In this document: positions 8,209 to 17,949 of the stretch, in pieces
How the letters are laid out: every line of letters starts with the position of its first letter
Numbering within the stretch: the first letter of the stretch is position 1
Assembly (NCBI RefSeq): GCF_027922265.1
Contig: NZ_BSFI01000002.1
Location: 248,001-312,000 of the forward strand
DNA from: Hansschlegelia plantiphila
GTDB lineage: Bacteria > Pseudomonadota > Alphaproteobacteria > Rhizobiales > Methylopilaceae
Direction of reading: 5' to 3'
DNA length: 64,000 nucleotides
The notes under the pieces: model-generated
The model's database searches: none
Told to the model about the DNA's origin: nothing
What the model saw: only the letters and a program-made list of their open reading frames with translations
Program-made: the position numbers and the translations under genes

Positions 8209-8256
8209 AGCCCGACAAGTCCTCTTGCAGGATTTGGCGGGCTTTTTTGTTTTTTC
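8209..8256 (+). terminator. intrinsic terminator in the amiE leader (antitermination site)
   Basis: AGCCCG (8209-8214) pairs with CGGGCT (8238-8243). The stem continues inward through CAAGTCC/GGATTTG after one A-G mismatch and with one G-U pair. The run TTTTTTGTTTTTT follows at once. This is a strong Rho-independent terminator lying between amiR and amiE, about 200 bases ahead of the amidase start. It is the element that AmiR would override when amide is present. Confidence 0.85.
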
Positions 8257-8264
8257 TGACGCTA

Positions 8265-8280
8265 ACGACAGCGCTGTCGT
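8265..8280. repeat. 16-bp perfect palindrome in the amiE leader
   Basis: ACGACAGCGCTGTCGT is self-complementary over its whole length and lies nine bases after the terminator's U tract. With no loop it is more likely a protein-binding site than an RNA hairpin. No known factor was matched. The remaining leader from 8281 to 8452 holds no recognised element beyond the ribosome site AGGAG before amiE. Confidence 0.4.
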
Positions 8281-8452
8281 CCGCGTCCACAGTCGAACAC
8301 GTCCGGACATCCGCCGCGCGACAGACGCCACGGGCCGGTCGGCCATAATTCTTGAGAACGCCCGGACTGCGCCGCAGCAGTATCGCCGTCCGCGACCCGA
8401 AGCGTCCGTTCTGTCCCCCGCGACCGCCCTGCGAACATTAGGAGAGACCTGA

Positions 8453-9490
8453 ATGATCCACGGAGACATCGGCTCGAGCAACGACACCGTCGGCGTCGCC
8501 GTCGTGAACTACAAGATGCCGCGGCTTCACACCAAGGCTGAAGTGCTCGCCAACGCGCAGAAGATCGCCGACATGGTGGTGGGCATGAAGTCCGGTCTGC
8601 CGGGAATGGATCTCGTGATCTTCCCGGAGTATTCGACGCACGGCATCATGTACGACTCCAAGGAGATGTACGAGACCGCCTCGGTGATACCGGGCGAGGA
8701 GACCGAGATCTTCGCCGAGGCGTGCCGCAAGGCGAAGACGTGGGGCGTGTTCTCGCTGACCGGCGAACGCCACGAGGAGCACCCCAACAAGGCGCCCTAC
8801 AACACCCTGATCCTGATGAACGACCAGGGCGAGATCGTGCAGAAGTACCGCAAGATCATGCCCTGGGTGCCGATCGAGGGCTGGTATCCCGGCGACTGCA
8901 CCTACGTGTCCGACGGGCCGAAGGGCATGAAGATCAGCCTGATCATCTGCGACGACGGCAACTATCCCGAGATCTGGCGCGACTGCGCGATGCGCGGCGC
9001 CGAGCTCATCGTGCGCTGCCAGGGCTACATGTATCCGGCCAAGGAACAGCAGATCATCATGGCGAAGGCGATGGCCTGGGCCAACAACACCTATGTCGCG
9101 GTCGCCAACGCCACCGGCTTCGACGGCGTCTACTCCTACTTCGGCCACTCCGCCATCGTTGGCTTCGACGGCCGCACGCTCGGCGAATGCGGAACGGAAG
9201 AATACGGGATCAACTACTCGCAGCTCTCGGTTTCGCTGATCCGCGACCACCGCCGCACGGGCCAGTCGAACAACCACCTGTTCAAGCTGGTCCACCGCGG
9301 CTACACCGGCATGATCAACTCCGGCGATGGCGACAAGGGCGAGGCGAGCTGCCCGTACGACTTCTACAAGCGCTGGATCGCGGATCCAGAGGGCACGCGC
9401 GAGATGGTCGAGGCGATGACGCGACCGACCGTCGGCGTCGACGAGTGTCCGATCGAGGGGCTGCCGGACGCGACGACCGTCCATCGCTGA
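8453..9490 (+). CDS. amiE: aliphatic amidase
   Basis: A 345-residue nitrilase-superfamily amidase that aligns without gaps to Pseudomonas AmiE in its first 200 residues. The catalytic triad is present at the same numbers: E59 in FPEYS, K134 in KYRKIMPW and C166 in [10 protein letters not shown]. It hydrolyses short aliphatic amides such as acetamide and propionamide, and formamide less well, to the acid and ammonia in the cytosol. An AGGAG site precedes the ATG. Control is probably through AmiC/AmiR antitermination at the leader terminator. Its position just before urease cluster I joins two ammonia-releasing systems. Confidence 0.95.
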   Translation: MIHGDIGSSNDTVGVAVVNYKMPRLHTKAEVLANAQKIADMVVGMKSGLPGMDLVIFPEYSTHGIMYDSKEMYETASVIPGEETEIFAEACRKAKTWGVFSLTGERHEEHPNKAPYNTLILMNDQGEIVQKYRKIMPWVPIEGWYPGDCTYVSDGPKGMKISLIICDDGNYPEIWRDCAMRGAELIVRCQGYMYPAKEQQIIMAKAMAWANNTYVAVANATGFDGVYSYFGHSAIVGFDGRTLGECGTEEYGINYSQLSVSLIRDHRRTGQSNNHLFKLVHRGYTGMINSGDGDKGEASCPYDFYKRWIADPEGTREMVEAMTRPTVGVDECPIEGLPDATTVHR

Positions 9491-9495
9491 CCTTC

Positions 9496-9535
9496 GCCCG
9501 CCCAGGCGGGCGCTTCGGCGCCGCCCGCCTGGGCG
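9496..9535. other. strong GC hairpin between amiE and ureE
   Basis: CGCCCAGGCGGGCGC, a TTCG loop and a complementary arm ending CGCCTGGGCG form a very stable stem with a three-base bulge. No U tract follows, so it is not a standard intrinsic terminator. It could slow degradation of the amiE message or weaken read-through into the urease operon. Confidence 0.5.
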
Positions 9536-9570
9536 GCGCCTTCCGTTTCAGGGCAGAGGACCGGCCTGAC

Positions 9571-10035
9571 ATGCTGCATATCGATCGTATCGCCGGGGAT
9601 CGCGCCGACCCGGCGTGGCGGGAGCGCATTCACCATCTCGAGCATCACGGCGCGGTTGATGAAGTGACGATCCCGAACGCCGACATGGCCCGCCGACGGC
9701 TGCGCATCACCACGCCGAAGGGCGAGGACCTCGCCATCGCGCTGCCGCGCGACCAGAAGCTGTTCGATGGCGCGGTGCTGCTGGCCGACGACAATCGCGC
9801 CATCGTGGTGCGGGCGGAGGTCGAGCGCTGGCTCCGGCTGCAGCCTCGATCGATCGCGGAGGCGATCGAGCTCGGCTATCACGCCGGCAATCTGCACTGG
9901 CGCGTGCGTTTCGAAAGCGAATGCCTGCTGGTCGCGCTCGAAGGCCCGGCCGACGCCTACTACGCCCGGCTGGACACGCTTTTCTCGGGCCGCTCGATCA
10001 AGGGCTCGATCGTCACGGGGGACATCGCCGCGTGA
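9571..10035 (+). CDS. ureE: urease nickel-delivery protein UreE (cluster I)
   Basis: A 154-residue UreE. The N-terminal domain (1-70) has DEVTIPNADMARRRLRI and GEDLAIALPRDQKLFDG. The C-terminal metal domain (75-145) carries the conserved ELGYHAGNLHW with the dimer-interface histidine. Unlike UreE of cluster II it has no histidine-rich tail, so it should bind fewer nickel ions. It passes nickel to UreG during urease activation. Its stop overlaps the GTG start of ureF by four bases, implying translational coupling. Confidence 0.9.
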   Translation: MLHIDRIAGDRADPAWRERIHHLEHHGAVDEVTIPNADMARRRLRITTPKGEDLAIALPRDQKLFDGAVLLADDNRAIVVRAEVERWLRLQPRSIAEAIELGYHAGNLHWRVRFESECLLVALEGPADAYYARLDTLFSGRSIKGSIVTGDIAA

Positions 10036-10697
10036 TCAGCCAGCTGCTGGCGATCTGGCAGGCGGACGCGGCGTTTCCGAGCGGCGGCTTCGCATTCTCG
10101 AACGGGCTCGAGGGTCTGGCGGCGGCGGGAGACCGGCTTTCCTCAGACGAGCTCGAAGCGGTCGTCGAGGCCGCGCTGCGCCGCCGCTGGGCGACGGCCG
10201 ACCGCGTCGCCCTCGCGCGGGCCTTCGAAGCGGCGAACGACCTCGATGCCGTCGCCGAGATCGACCGGGAGGTTGAGGCCACCATGCTGGCGGAGCCGTT
10301 CCGTCTCGGCTCACGCCGCAACGGCGCAGGCCTGCTGGCGGCGCACGCCAGGATCGGCACGCCCGGGGCTCGGGATTGGCAGGCGCGGGTCCGCGCGGGC
10401 CGCGCGCTCGGCCATCTCGCCACGACGCAAGCGGTGGTGTGGAGCGGGGCAGGGCTCGATCGCTCAGGCGCCGTGCTTGCGTCCGGCTACATGGCGGTCT
10501 CCGGTTTCATGACCGCCGCAGTGCGGCTCGGGGTGATCGGCGCGATCGCGGCGCAGTCGACGGTCCGCAAGTTGCTGCCGGTGGTCGCCGAATTGGCCGC
10601 GACGCCTTTGCCCGGCCGGATCGAAAGCTTCAGCTTTCGGCTGGACATCGCGGCGACCCGACACGCGCGTGGCGACCTTCGCCTGTTTGCGAACTGA
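10032..10697 (+). CDS. ureF: urease accessory protein UreF (cluster I)
   Basis: A 221-residue helical protein starting at a GTG that overlaps the ureE stop. It shows the UreF signature QADAAFPSGGFAFSNGLEG near the start, followed by alanine-rich helices and GYMAVSGFMTAAVRLGVIG, then the end IAATRHARGDLRLFAN. UreF works with UreD and UreG as the GTPase-gated pre-activation complex that loads nickel into UreC. The start was set by the four-base overlap; the frame is open upstream but lacks UreF pattern there. Confidence 0.9.
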   Translation: MISQLLAIWQADAAFPSGGFAFSNGLEGLAAAGDRLSSDELEAVVEAALRRRWATADRVALARAFEAANDLDAVAEIDREVEATMLAEPFRLGSRRNGAGLLAAHARIGTPGARDWQARVRAGRALGHLATTQAVVWSGAGLDRSGAVLASGYMAVSGFMTAAVRLGVIGAIAAQSTVRKLLPVVAELAATPLPGRIESFSFRLDIAATRHARGDLRLFAN

Positions 10698-10712
10698 ACG
10701 CGAGGAATCCGC

Positions 10713-11408
10713 ATGCTGTTGACGCCGACCGAACTCGAACGCCTGACGATCTACACCGCCGCCGAGCTCGCTCGGAAACGGCGGGCGAAGGGGCTCAAGC
10801 TGAACCATCCGGAGGCGATCGCGCTGATCACCGACGAGATCCTGGAAGGCGCGCGCGAGGGCCGATCGGTCGCGGACCTGATCGGCTTCGGCGCGACCGT
10901 GCTGAACGGAGACGACGTGATGCCGGGCGTGCCGGCGATGGTCCAGATCCTCCAGGTCGAATGCATGTTCCCGGACGGCACCAAGCTCGTCACGGTCCAC
11001 GAGCCGATCCGTCCTGCCGAGAACTCGGCGCCCGATCCCGTCCAGCCCGGCGAATCCCTGCCGCTCGAGGGCGAGATCGAACTGAACGAGGGCCGCGCCC
11101 GCGTCTCGCTCACAGCCGTCAACACCGGGGACCGGCCGATCCAGATCGGCTCCCACTTCCACTTCTTCGAGGTGAACAGGGCGATGGAGTTCGACCGGGC
11201 GGCCGCTTTCGGCATGCGGCTCGACATTCCTGCCGGCACGGCGGTCCGCTTCGAGCCGGGGCAGGGCAAGGACGTGACGCTGGTCGCCTTCGGGGGCGCA
11301 CGGTTCGTCGGCGGCCTCAACGGCCTGTCGGACGGCGACACAACGACCGAGGCGGCGAAGGACGCCGCCCTCGCCAAGGCCCGTGCGGCCGGCTTCCGCG
11401 GCGCCTGA
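10713..11408 (+). CDS. ureA: urease gamma-beta fusion subunit (cluster I)
   Basis: A 231-residue fusion. Residues 1-100 are a UreA (gamma) domain with [41 protein letters not shown] and [14 protein letters not shown]. Residues 115-230 are a UreB (beta) domain with [52 protein letters not shown] and FVGGLNG. Gamma-beta fusions are known from Helicobacter and many alphaproteobacterial secondary ureases. Cluster II in this window instead has two separate genes. The fused subunit should form the (alpha-beta-gamma)3 shell around UreC. Confidence 0.93.
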   Translation: MLLTPTELERLTIYTAAELARKRRAKGLKLNHPEAIALITDEILEGAREGRSVADLIGFGATVLNGDDVMPGVPAMVQILQVECMFPDGTKLVTVHEPIRPAENSAPDPVQPGESLPLEGEIELNEGRARVSLTAVNTGDRPIQIGSHFHFFEVNRAMEFDRAAAFGMRLDIPAGTAVRFEPGQGKDVTLVAFGGARFVGGLNGLSDGDTTTEAAKDAALAKARAAGFRGA

Positions 11409-11415
11409 GGGAACA

Positions 11416-13128
11416 ATGGTCAAGATCGCCCGCAAAGACTATGCCGCCCATTATGGTCCGACCGTCGGCGATGGCGTCCGGCTCGGGGACACCTCGCTCG
11501 TCGCGGTGGTGGAGAAGGATTACGCCGTCTACGGCGACGAGTGTCTGCACGGCGGCGGCAAGACGCTGCGCGACGGGCTGGGGCTGGCCGCTGGCGTCAC
11601 CAACGCCGACGGCGCGCTCGACTTCCTGCTCTGCAACGCCACCGTGATCGACGCGGTGCTCGGAGTCGTGAAGGGCGACATCGGCATAAAGGACGGACTG
11701 ATCGTCGGGATCGGCAAGGCCGGCAATCCCGCGATCATGGACGGCGTCGACCCGCGCCTCATCGTCGGCGCCGGGACCACGGTGCGTGACTGCGAAGGCC
11801 TGATCGCGACGGCGGGCGCCATCGACGTGCATGTCCATTTCGACAGCGCAGGCCTGGTCGATCACGCGATCGCAAGCGGCGTCACCACCATGCTTGGCGG
11901 GTCGCTCGGGCCGATCACGGTCGGGATCGATTCCGGGGGACCGTTCAACACCGGCAAGATGCTGCAGGCGTCCGAGGCCTGGCCGATGAATTTCGGCTTT
12001 CTCGGCCGCGGCAACAGCCACATCCCGGGCTCCCTCAGGGAGCAGCTCGAGACCGGATGCCTCGGCCTCAAGATCCACGAGGACTGGGGCGCGATGCCGG
12101 CGACGATCGACGCCTGCCTGCGCTCGGCGGACGAGCTCGACTATCAGGTGCAGCTGCACACCGACACGCTGAACGAGAGCGGATTCCTTGAGGACACGGT
12201 CGCCGCGATCGGCGGCCGGACGATCCACATGTATCACACCGAGGGCGCCGGCGGCGGCCACGCGCCGGACATCATCCGCGTCGCAGGCCTCGCGAACTGC
12301 CTTCCGTCGTCGACGAACCCGACCAATCCCTACACGGTCAATACGTTCGACGAACACCTCGACATGACGATGACCTGCCATCATCTCAACCCGGCGATCC
12401 CGGAGGATGTGGCGTTCGCGGAAAGCCGGATCCGCGCCCAGACCATCGCCGCCGAGGACGTGCTGCACGACATCGGCGCGATCTCGATGCTCGGCTCCGA
12501 CAGCCAGGGCATGGGCCGCATCCATGAGGTGGTCTGCCGGACGTGGCAGCTCGCCTCCAAGATGAAGGACCAGCGCGGCCTGCTGCCGGAGGAGAAGGCG
12601 GGCTTCGGCGACAACGAGCGCATCAAGCGCTACATTGCGAAATACACCGTCAACGCCGCCCGCACGTTCGGCATCGCCGAGCATGTCGGCTCGCTCGAGG
12701 ACGGCAAGATGGCCGACATCGTGATCTGGCGTCCGGCGTTCTTCGGGATCAAGCCGGAGCTGGTGGTCAAGGGCGGCTTCATCGCCTGGGGCGCGATGGG
12801 CGACAGCGCCGCATCCCTGATGACCTGCGAGCCCGTGCTGCTGCGCCCGCAATGGGGGGCCTACGGGAAGGCCGCGCCGGCGCTTTCGGCCTGCTTCGTC
12901 CACCCGCTCGCGATCGCCCGCGGACTGCGGGAGGAGCTCGGGATATCGAAGCGTCTGCTGGCCGCCGGCGGAGTCCGCTCGCTGACCAAGGCCGACATGC
13001 TGCACAACGACGCCTGCCCGAACATTCGCGTCGACCCCCAGACCTTCGACGTCTTCGTCGACGGGGAACTGGCGACCTGCGAGCCCTCGACGGTGCTGCC
13101 GCTCGCCCAACGCTACATGCTGAGGTGA
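11416..13128 (+). CDS. ureC: urease alpha (catalytic) subunit, cluster I
   Basis: A 570-residue catalytic subunit, starting eight bases after the beta-gamma gene. The bi-nickel site residues are present: H139 and H141 (DVHVHFDS), the carbamylated lysine K219 with H221 and D223 in KIHEDW, H248 (QLHTDT), H274 ([13 protein letters not shown]) and D362 (GSDSQG). The flap cysteine and general-acid histidines are C321-H322-H323. It hydrolyses urea to ammonia and carbamate. By sequence this is the more canonical of the two ureases in the window. It is embedded in an ureEF(AB)CGD operon. Confidence 0.96.
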   Translation: MVKIARKDYAAHYGPTVGDGVRLGDTSLVAVVEKDYAVYGDECLHGGGKTLRDGLGLAAGVTNADGALDFLLCNATVIDAVLGVVKGDIGIKDGLIVGIGKAGNPAIMDGVDPRLIVGAGTTVRDCEGLIATAGAIDVHVHFDSAGLVDHAIASGVTTMLGGSLGPITVGIDSGGPFNTGKMLQASEAWPMNFGFLGRGNSHIPGSLREQLETGCLGLKIHEDWGAMPATIDACLRSADELDYQVQLHTDTLNESGFLEDTVAAIGGRTIHMYHTEGAGGGHAPDIIRVAGLANCLPSSTNPTNPYTVNTFDEHLDMTMTCHHLNPAIPEDVAFAESRIRAQTIAAEDVLHDIGAISMLGSDSQGMGRIHEVVCRTWQLASKMKDQRGLLPEEKAGFGDNERIKRYIAKYTVNAARTFGIAEHVGSLEDGKMADIVIWRPAFFGIKPELVVKGGFIAWGAMGDSAASLMTCEPVLLRPQWGAYGKAAPALSACFVHPLAIARGLREELGISKRLLAAGGVRSLTKADMLHNDACPNIRVDPQTFDVFVDGELATCEPSTVLPLAQRYMLR

Positions 13129-13134
13129 CCGGAG

Positions 13135-13785
13135 ATGCTTGAATTCGCGCCCGGCGCCGACGTTCGCCGCCAGACCGCTTCCGCGGCCCGGATCGGGGTC
13201 GGCGGACCGGTCGGCTCCGGCAAGACGGCGCTGATCGAGCGGCTGATCCCGGTTCTGCGCGGCCGCGGCGTCGACCTCGCGGTGGTGACGAACGATCTCG
13301 TCACCAAGGAGGACGCCGAGCGGTTGCGCCGCTCCGGCCTGATCGAGCCCGAGCGGGTGTCCGCGGTCGAGGCCGGCGCCTGTCCGCACACCGTCATCCG
13401 AGAAGATCCGACGCTCAACATGGCGGCGGGCGACGACCTCGAAGCCCGCTTCCCCGGCCTCGAACTCGTCGTGTTCGAATCCGGCGGCGACAACCTAGCC
13501 TCGACCTTCTCGCTCGACCTCGTCGACTGGTGGATGTTCGTCATCGACGTCGCGGGCGGCGACGACATCCCCCGCAAAAGGGGGCCGGGCGTACTGAAAT
13601 GCGATCTGCTGGTCGTTAACAAGACCGATCTCGCCCCGCATGTCGGCGTCGACCTCGAGGCGATGCTGGGCGAGGCGATAGCGGTGCGCGGCGATCGCCC
13701 GGTCATCGCCACCAACGCCCGGAGCGGCGAGGGAGTGGAGGCCGTCGCCGACATGATCGGCCGGGCGGTGCTGTTCAGCGAATGA
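13135..13785 (+). CDS. ureG: urease accessory GTPase UreG (cluster I)
   Basis: A 216-residue SIMIBI-class GTPase with the P-loop [14 protein letters not shown], the switch [13 protein letters not shown], the nickel-binding [14 protein letters not shown] (Cys-Pro-His), the [10 protein letters not shown] motif and the base-specificity motif [12 protein letters not shown]. It hydrolyses GTP to drive nickel insertion into urease. It starts six bases after ureC and its stop overlaps ureD by four bases. The N-terminus carries about 15 extra residues compared with cluster II UreG. Confidence 0.95.
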   Translation: MLEFAPGADVRRQTASAARIGVGGPVGSGKTALIERLIPVLRGRGVDLAVVTNDLVTKEDAERLRRSGLIEPERVSAVEAGACPHTVIREDPTLNMAAGDDLEARFPGLELVVFESGGDNLASTFSLDLVDWWMFVIDVAGGDDIPRKRGPGVLKCDLLVVNKTDLAPHVGVDLEAMLGEAIAVRGDRPVIATNARSGEGVEAVADMIGRAVLFSE

Positions 13786-14639
13786 AGCCAGCGGACTATG
13801 CGGAGGGGCCGGGCGTGGTCGGGCGGTCGCGCCGCGCCGAGCTGGTCTTCGGGCGAGGCGGCGGGCGCTCGGCGCTCATGCGCCAGATCGCGCCCTATCC
13901 CTTCCACGTCACGCGGCCGTTCGCGCTCGACGCCGCGAGGTCCGACCTCGCGACGCTCTATCTTCAGTCCGCATCGGGCGGGATCTATCGGGGCGACAGG
14001 CTCGACCTCAGCCTTGAGGTCCGCGCCGGGGCGGCCGCGCACGTCACCAGCCAGGCGGCGACCGTGGTGCACGACACCGGCGCCGAACGCGCCCGGCAGT
14101 CGACGCGGATCGTGGTCGGGCCGGACGCCTTCGCTGCGCTCACGCTCGACCCGCTGATCCTGTTCCCCGGCGCGGCGCTGACCGTCGAAACCGCCATCGA
14201 GATCGCGGACGGCGCGCTCGCGATCCTCATCGACGGCGTCGCATGGCACGATTTCACCGGCGAGGGCCGACCCTTCGGCTCGCTGGTCACGGAGACGACC
14301 GTCCACGATCCGGCCGGCCGGCTTCTGCTCGCCGATCGCTCGTCCATCACGGGCGAGGAGCTGTCGGCGGCGTCCGGGCTGCTGGGCCCGGAGCGCGGAG
14401 CCTACGGTTCAGCCCTGTTGCTGGGCGTGGCGGAACGCCTCCCGGATCCCGCTGCGATCGAGGACGCTCTCGACGCGCTCGGATGCCACGCGGCCTCCAG
14501 CCCCTTGCCGAACGGCGCGGGGCTCGGCGTGCGGATGGTCGCGGCGAACGGCGGGCGTATAACGGCGGGGGTCGAGGCGATCTTCGCGATCGCCGTCGAG
14601 GCGATGCTCGGCTTCACGCCCGCGCGTCGCCGGAAGTGA
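13782..14639 (+). CDS. ureD: urease accessory protein UreD (cluster I)
   Basis: A 285-residue UreD/UreH protein. Characteristic stretches are [49 protein letters not shown] and the C-terminal [21 protein letters not shown]. It scaffolds UreF and UreG on the urease apoprotein. It overlaps ureG by four bases and ends the operon, facing the convergent NorD-like gene with only ten bases between the stops. Confidence 0.9.
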   Translation: MKPADYAEGPGVVGRSRRAELVFGRGGGRSALMRQIAPYPFHVTRPFALDAARSDLATLYLQSASGGIYRGDRLDLSLEVRAGAAAHVTSQAATVVHDTGAERARQSTRIVVGPDAFAALTLDPLILFPGAALTVETAIEIADGALAILIDGVAWHDFTGEGRPFGSLVTETTVHDPAGRLLLADRSSITGEELSAASGLLGPERGAYGSALLLGVAERLPDPAAIEDALDALGCHAASSPLPNGAGLGVRMVAANGGRITAGVEAIFAIAVEAMLGFTPARRRK

Positions 14640-14649
14640 CAGGCGCCGG

Positions 14650-16935
14650 CTAGAGCCTGGCCAGCCGGAAATACAGCTCGGAGAGCCGGTCCGGCAGATC
14701 TTCGAGCCGGCGCGCGGGCATCGTGTTGGCGCGGCCGAAAACGCCGTACGACCCAGCGGCGCCGAGCGTGACCCCGAACACGTCGACGCCTTGCGCGCGC
14801 AGCGAGAGCGTCGCCCGGCGGGCGTCCTCCACAAGGTCGAGAGGATCGGCGACGTCGATGTCCGAGGGCTCGCCGTCGGTGAGCGCGAGCACCAGTTTGC
14901 GCTGGGAGCGGATCGGCCCGAGTTCCGCGCCGGCATGGCGCAGCGCCGCGCCGAGCCGCGTCGAGAGGCCGGACGAGAGACCCGCGAGACGCCCCATCGC
15001 GGCGGCGTCCAGCCGGTCGCCGAAATCCTTCACCCGGATCAGACGCACGTCTTCGCGTCCGCAGGACGCGAAGGCCCGCACCGCAAAGGCGTCGCCCAGC
15101 GCGTCCATCGCCGACGCCAGAGCCGCCACCGCGAGCTTTTCGATGTCCAGAACGGAGGACGCCCCCACGCGCTCACGCGTCGATTCCGACACGTCGACCA
15201 GCACGACCGTTGCGACGTCGCGGGCTCGGACGCCGGACGCCCGGTAGATGCGTTCGTCGGGCAGTTCGCCGGTCCTGAGCGCGATGGCGGCGTCGATGGC
15301 GGCGTCGAGATCGAGGTCGAATCCTTCCGGCTGGCGCTTCAGTCGCGGCGCGCGGCCGACCCGCGCCCCGCGCACCAGCCGGGCGATGCGCTCGCGGAAT
15401 CCGCCCAGCCGGTCGAGGGCCTCGTCGAGCGCGCGCGGGTCGCCGACCGCCGCAGGCGCGTCTCGGACCGTCGTCCAGCCCTGCCGCTCGACGCCGGCCG
15501 CACGGTCCCATTCGGGATAGCTCGCGATCGCGACGCCGCGGTCGTCCGGCGCGGCCTCGCGGGCGCGCCCGGACCGCTGCTCCTGCGGCTCGCCCTCGCT
15601 GCGGCCGTCGTCGCTGTCCTTCGGCGTCGGGCGCGCGGCCTCGACCGCCTGCTCGATCTCCTCGGCCGTCGCGTCCGGCGGCTCGTCGAAATCCCACAGC
15701 GCCATGTTGTCGTCGCGATAGAGCGGCTCGACGGCATAGCTCTTGGCGTCGAACCGCAGCCGCATCTGGCCGAGGTCGTGGCCGAGCAGCCCGCCGATGG
15801 CGCGTGACAGCGTCAGGTCTTCCAGCCGGTCGGCGGCTCGGGAGAACAGGTCGCGGCCCTTCGCCACGAAGCCGTCCGGATCGTCATAGTCGGGGTCGAA
15901 CAATGCGCGCGAAAGCCGCGCCATCAGCATGGCGGCGGTCATCGCGTCGCCCGGCCGCGCGACGTGCCATGGCGCCCAAAGCGATCGAAGGCCGGGGAAA
16001 CGCCGCATGGCGAGCGCCTCGACCCGCGCGTCCTCGACGAGCCCGGTCATCGCGATCTGGAGCGGCCTGAGCCGGCCCACGGCGCGCGGGTCGCCGCTGA
16101 ACGCGCGGTGCGCCATCGCGTGCGCGAGCGCCGCGCGGTAGAGCGCGGGCGTCTCCCGCGCAGGCGCGCCACGGTAGACGTGCGGCATTCGGATCAGGCC
16201 GCCGACAATCGAGACCCGCTGCGAGGCAGGTGCGGCCCCCACGCCATCGAGCGCTATGAGGCGCGGCGGGCTTCCCCACAATGCGAGCCCGAACAGCCGC
16301 AGCGGTCGCTCCAGATCCTGAAAGCCGACGGCGCCTCCCGCACGCTCGAGCATGCGGCGCGCCGCGGGGTCTTCAAGCGAGAAGAACGCCCGCAACCGTT
16401 CGCGGCTGCGCCCGCCAGCCTTCAGCCCCGCCGCCACGAAGCTCTCGAAGGCCGCCCCGTCGGCGGCGGCGAGCGCGGCGACGGTCTGGCCAGCGATCAG
16501 CACCACGCAGTCGGGCGCCTCGCGGGCGAGCCTTGCAAGTCCCGCCCACCAGCAGGCGCGATCGCGATGGCCTGGCAGCCGCAGCGCCGCGGCGGGGACC
16601 GCCTCCAACGCGGCGAGCGCAGCCTTGGCCCCGGCGCGGCGGCCGATTTCCGCTGCGCCGCGCGCATCGCCCGCCAACGCCGCCGCCGACTGGTGAGGAA
16701 GCCTGCCGGCGAGGCGGAAGAACGTGTCCAGGCACCGGCCGCCGAGATTGGCGTGCGCAAGCGCGAGCGCTCCACCCGCCCAAGCCTCGATCTCCTCGTC
16801 GCTCCAGCGCGCGTCGAGGCGACCGATGGCGCGCAGGAAGGCCGGCCCGACGTCGGCCCGGCCGCCGACGAGGCCGGCGAGCTCCGCGCGCGGCCCGACG
16901 AGGCGAACGGCGCGAGCAGGCGCCTCGACCGTCAT
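14650..16935 (-). CDS. VWA-domain protein, NorD/CbbO type
   Basis: A 761-residue protein of the NorD/CbbO family. The N-terminal two thirds are helical and alanine-rich. A charged, probably flexible linker at about 450-500 (DSDDGRSEGEPQEQ) leads to a C-terminal von Willebrand A domain (about 575-755). The VWA metal site reads DVSES at 581-585, with TDGEPSD downstream. Such proteins pair with a MoxR-type AAA+ ATPase (here 16932-17771) and insert or remodel metal cofactors of a partner enzyme, as in NorQD for nitric oxide reductase and CbbQO for Rubisco. Neither partner is visible here. Candidates nearby are the iron-dependent DMFases or the ureases (inference). Confidence 0.85.
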   Translation of the reverse strand: MTVEAPARAVRLVGPRAELAGLVGGRADVGPAFLRAIGRLDARWSDEEIEAWAGGALALAHANLGGRCLDTFFRLAGRLPHQSAAALAGDARGAAEIGRRAGAKAALAALEAVPAAALRLPGHRDRACWWAGLARLAREAPDCVVLIAGQTVAALAAADGAAFESFVAAGLKAGGRSRERLRAFFSLEDPAARRMLERAGGAVGFQDLERPLRLFGLALWGSPPRLIALDGVGAAPASQRVSIVGGLIRMPHVYRGAPARETPALYRAALAHAMAHRAFSGDPRAVGRLRPLQIAMTGLVEDARVEALAMRRFPGLRSLWAPWHVARPGDAMTAAMLMARLSRALFDPDYDDPDGFVAKGRDLFSRAADRLEDLTLSRAIGGLLGHDLGQMRLRFDAKSYAVEPLYRDDNMALWDFDEPPDATAEEIEQAVEAARPTPKDSDDGRSEGEPQEQRSGRAREAAPDDRGVAIASYPEWDRAAGVERQGWTTVRDAPAAVGDPRALDEALDRLGGFRERIARLVRGARVGRAPRLKRQPEGFDLDLDAAIDAAIALRTGELPDERIYRASGVRARDVATVVLVDVSESTRERVGASSVLDIEKLAVAALASAMDALGDAFAVRAFASCGREDVRLIRVKDFGDRLDAAAMGRLAGLSSGLSTRLGAALRHAGAELGPIRSQRKLVLALTDGEPSDIDVADPLDLVEDARRATLSLRAQGVDVFGVTLGAAGSYGVFGRANTMPARRLEDLPDRLSELYFRLARL

Positions 16936-17771
16936 TGCAGACGCAGCGCCTGCGGCAAGGTCGCGGCGATTGCGGCTCCCAGCGCCTCGCGCATGTCAGG
17001 CTCATCGGTGATCGGCAGCACGATCGCCGCGCGAATGGCGGCGTCCAGCGCCGCGCCGCCGCCCACCAGCTTGGCGGCGTGGATCAGCATCCGCGTCGAT
17101 GCGCCTTCGGCGAGGCCGCGGCCTCGCAGGTTGCGCGAGCGCAAGCCGACCTCGACGAGGCTGCGCGCAAGCTCCGGCTCGGCGCCCGCCTCGCGCGCGA
17201 CGATCTCGGCCTCAACGCTCGGCTCTGGATAGTCGAACTCGATCGCCACGAAGCGCTGCTTGGTCGACTCCTTGAGATCCTTGACGGCGCTCTGATAGCC
17301 CGGGTTGTAGGAGATGGTGAGCTGGAAGTCGGGGTGCGCCGCGACCAGCTCTCCCTTCTTCTCGAGCGGCAGGGCGCGCCGGGCGTCGGTCAGCGGATGA
17401 ATGACGACGGTTGTGTCCTGGCGGGCTTCGACGATCTCGTCGAGATAGCAGATCGCGCCTTCCCGGACGGCGGTGGTGAGGGGGCCGTCGTGCCAGACGG
17501 TGCCCTCTGGGGCGAGCAGGAAGCGGCCGGCGAGGTCGGCCGCGGTCAGGTCCTCATGCGCCGCGACGGTCACGAGCGGACGGCCGAGCCGCCAGGCCAT
17601 GTGCTCGACGAAGCGCGTCTTGCCGCAGCCGGTCGGGCCCTTGAGCATGACCGGCAGGCGGCAAGCGTAGGACGCCGCGAAAATCTCGACCTCGTCGCCG
17701 ACGGCGCGGTAGTACGGCTCGTCGGCTATCTCGTGGGCGGACAGGCGGCCTGCGGCCGGTGAAAGGGCCAT
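16932..17771 (-). CDS. MoxR-type AAA+ ATPase, NorQ/CbbQ type
   Basis: A 279-residue AAA+ ATPase. The Walker A motif is GPTGCGKT (45-52), Walker B is AICYLDEI (106-113), sensor 1 lies in QLTISYNPGYQS, and the CbbQ/NorQ signature KDLKESTKQRFVAIEFDYP is present. The frame is open to 17936, but the ATG at 17771 with a CGGAGA site is the family-like start. Its stop overlaps the NorD-like start by four bases, the usual NorQ-NorD coupling. It lies 178 bases after the sensor gene on the same strand, so it may belong to the kinase/regulator transcript. That link is by position only. Confidence 0.9.
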   Translation of the reverse strand: MALSPAAGRLSAHEIADEPYYRAVGDEVEIFAASYACRLPVMLKGPTGCGKTRFVEHMAWRLGRPLVTVAAHEDLTAADLAGRFLLAPEGTVWHDGPLTTAVREGAICYLDEIVEARQDTTVVIHPLTDARRALPLEKKGELVAAHPDFQLTISYNPGYQSAVKDLKESTKQRFVAIEFDYPEPSVEAEIVAREAGAEPELARSLVEVGLRSRNLRGRGLAEGASTRMLIHAAKLVGGGAALDAAIRAAIVLPITDEPDMREALGAAIAATLPQALRLQ

Positions 17772-17949
17772 CGCGGTCTCCGGTTCTGCTGTGCTGAAGG
17801 GGCAGACGCGCGGCGAGGCCGGACAAGCCTCCCGCCCGGCGTCACTGCCGGAAGCGTCCGGCGACCATCCTGTCGGCCGGAACCAGCGACGCGCGCGTCG
17901 CGCGATCATTAGGGCTCGGTTTTCGGCCGCCCGCAAGCCCGTCGGTGCG

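Noticed and set aside
11317..13389. A 690-codon open frame on the minus strand opposite ureC
   Set aside because: Antisense background; ureC on the plus strand has every catalytic residue.
9571..14639. Urease clusters I and II as a recent duplication
   Set aside because: Gene order, the gamma-beta fusion, the UreE tail, flap residues and UreD sequence all differ, so they are separate lineages.
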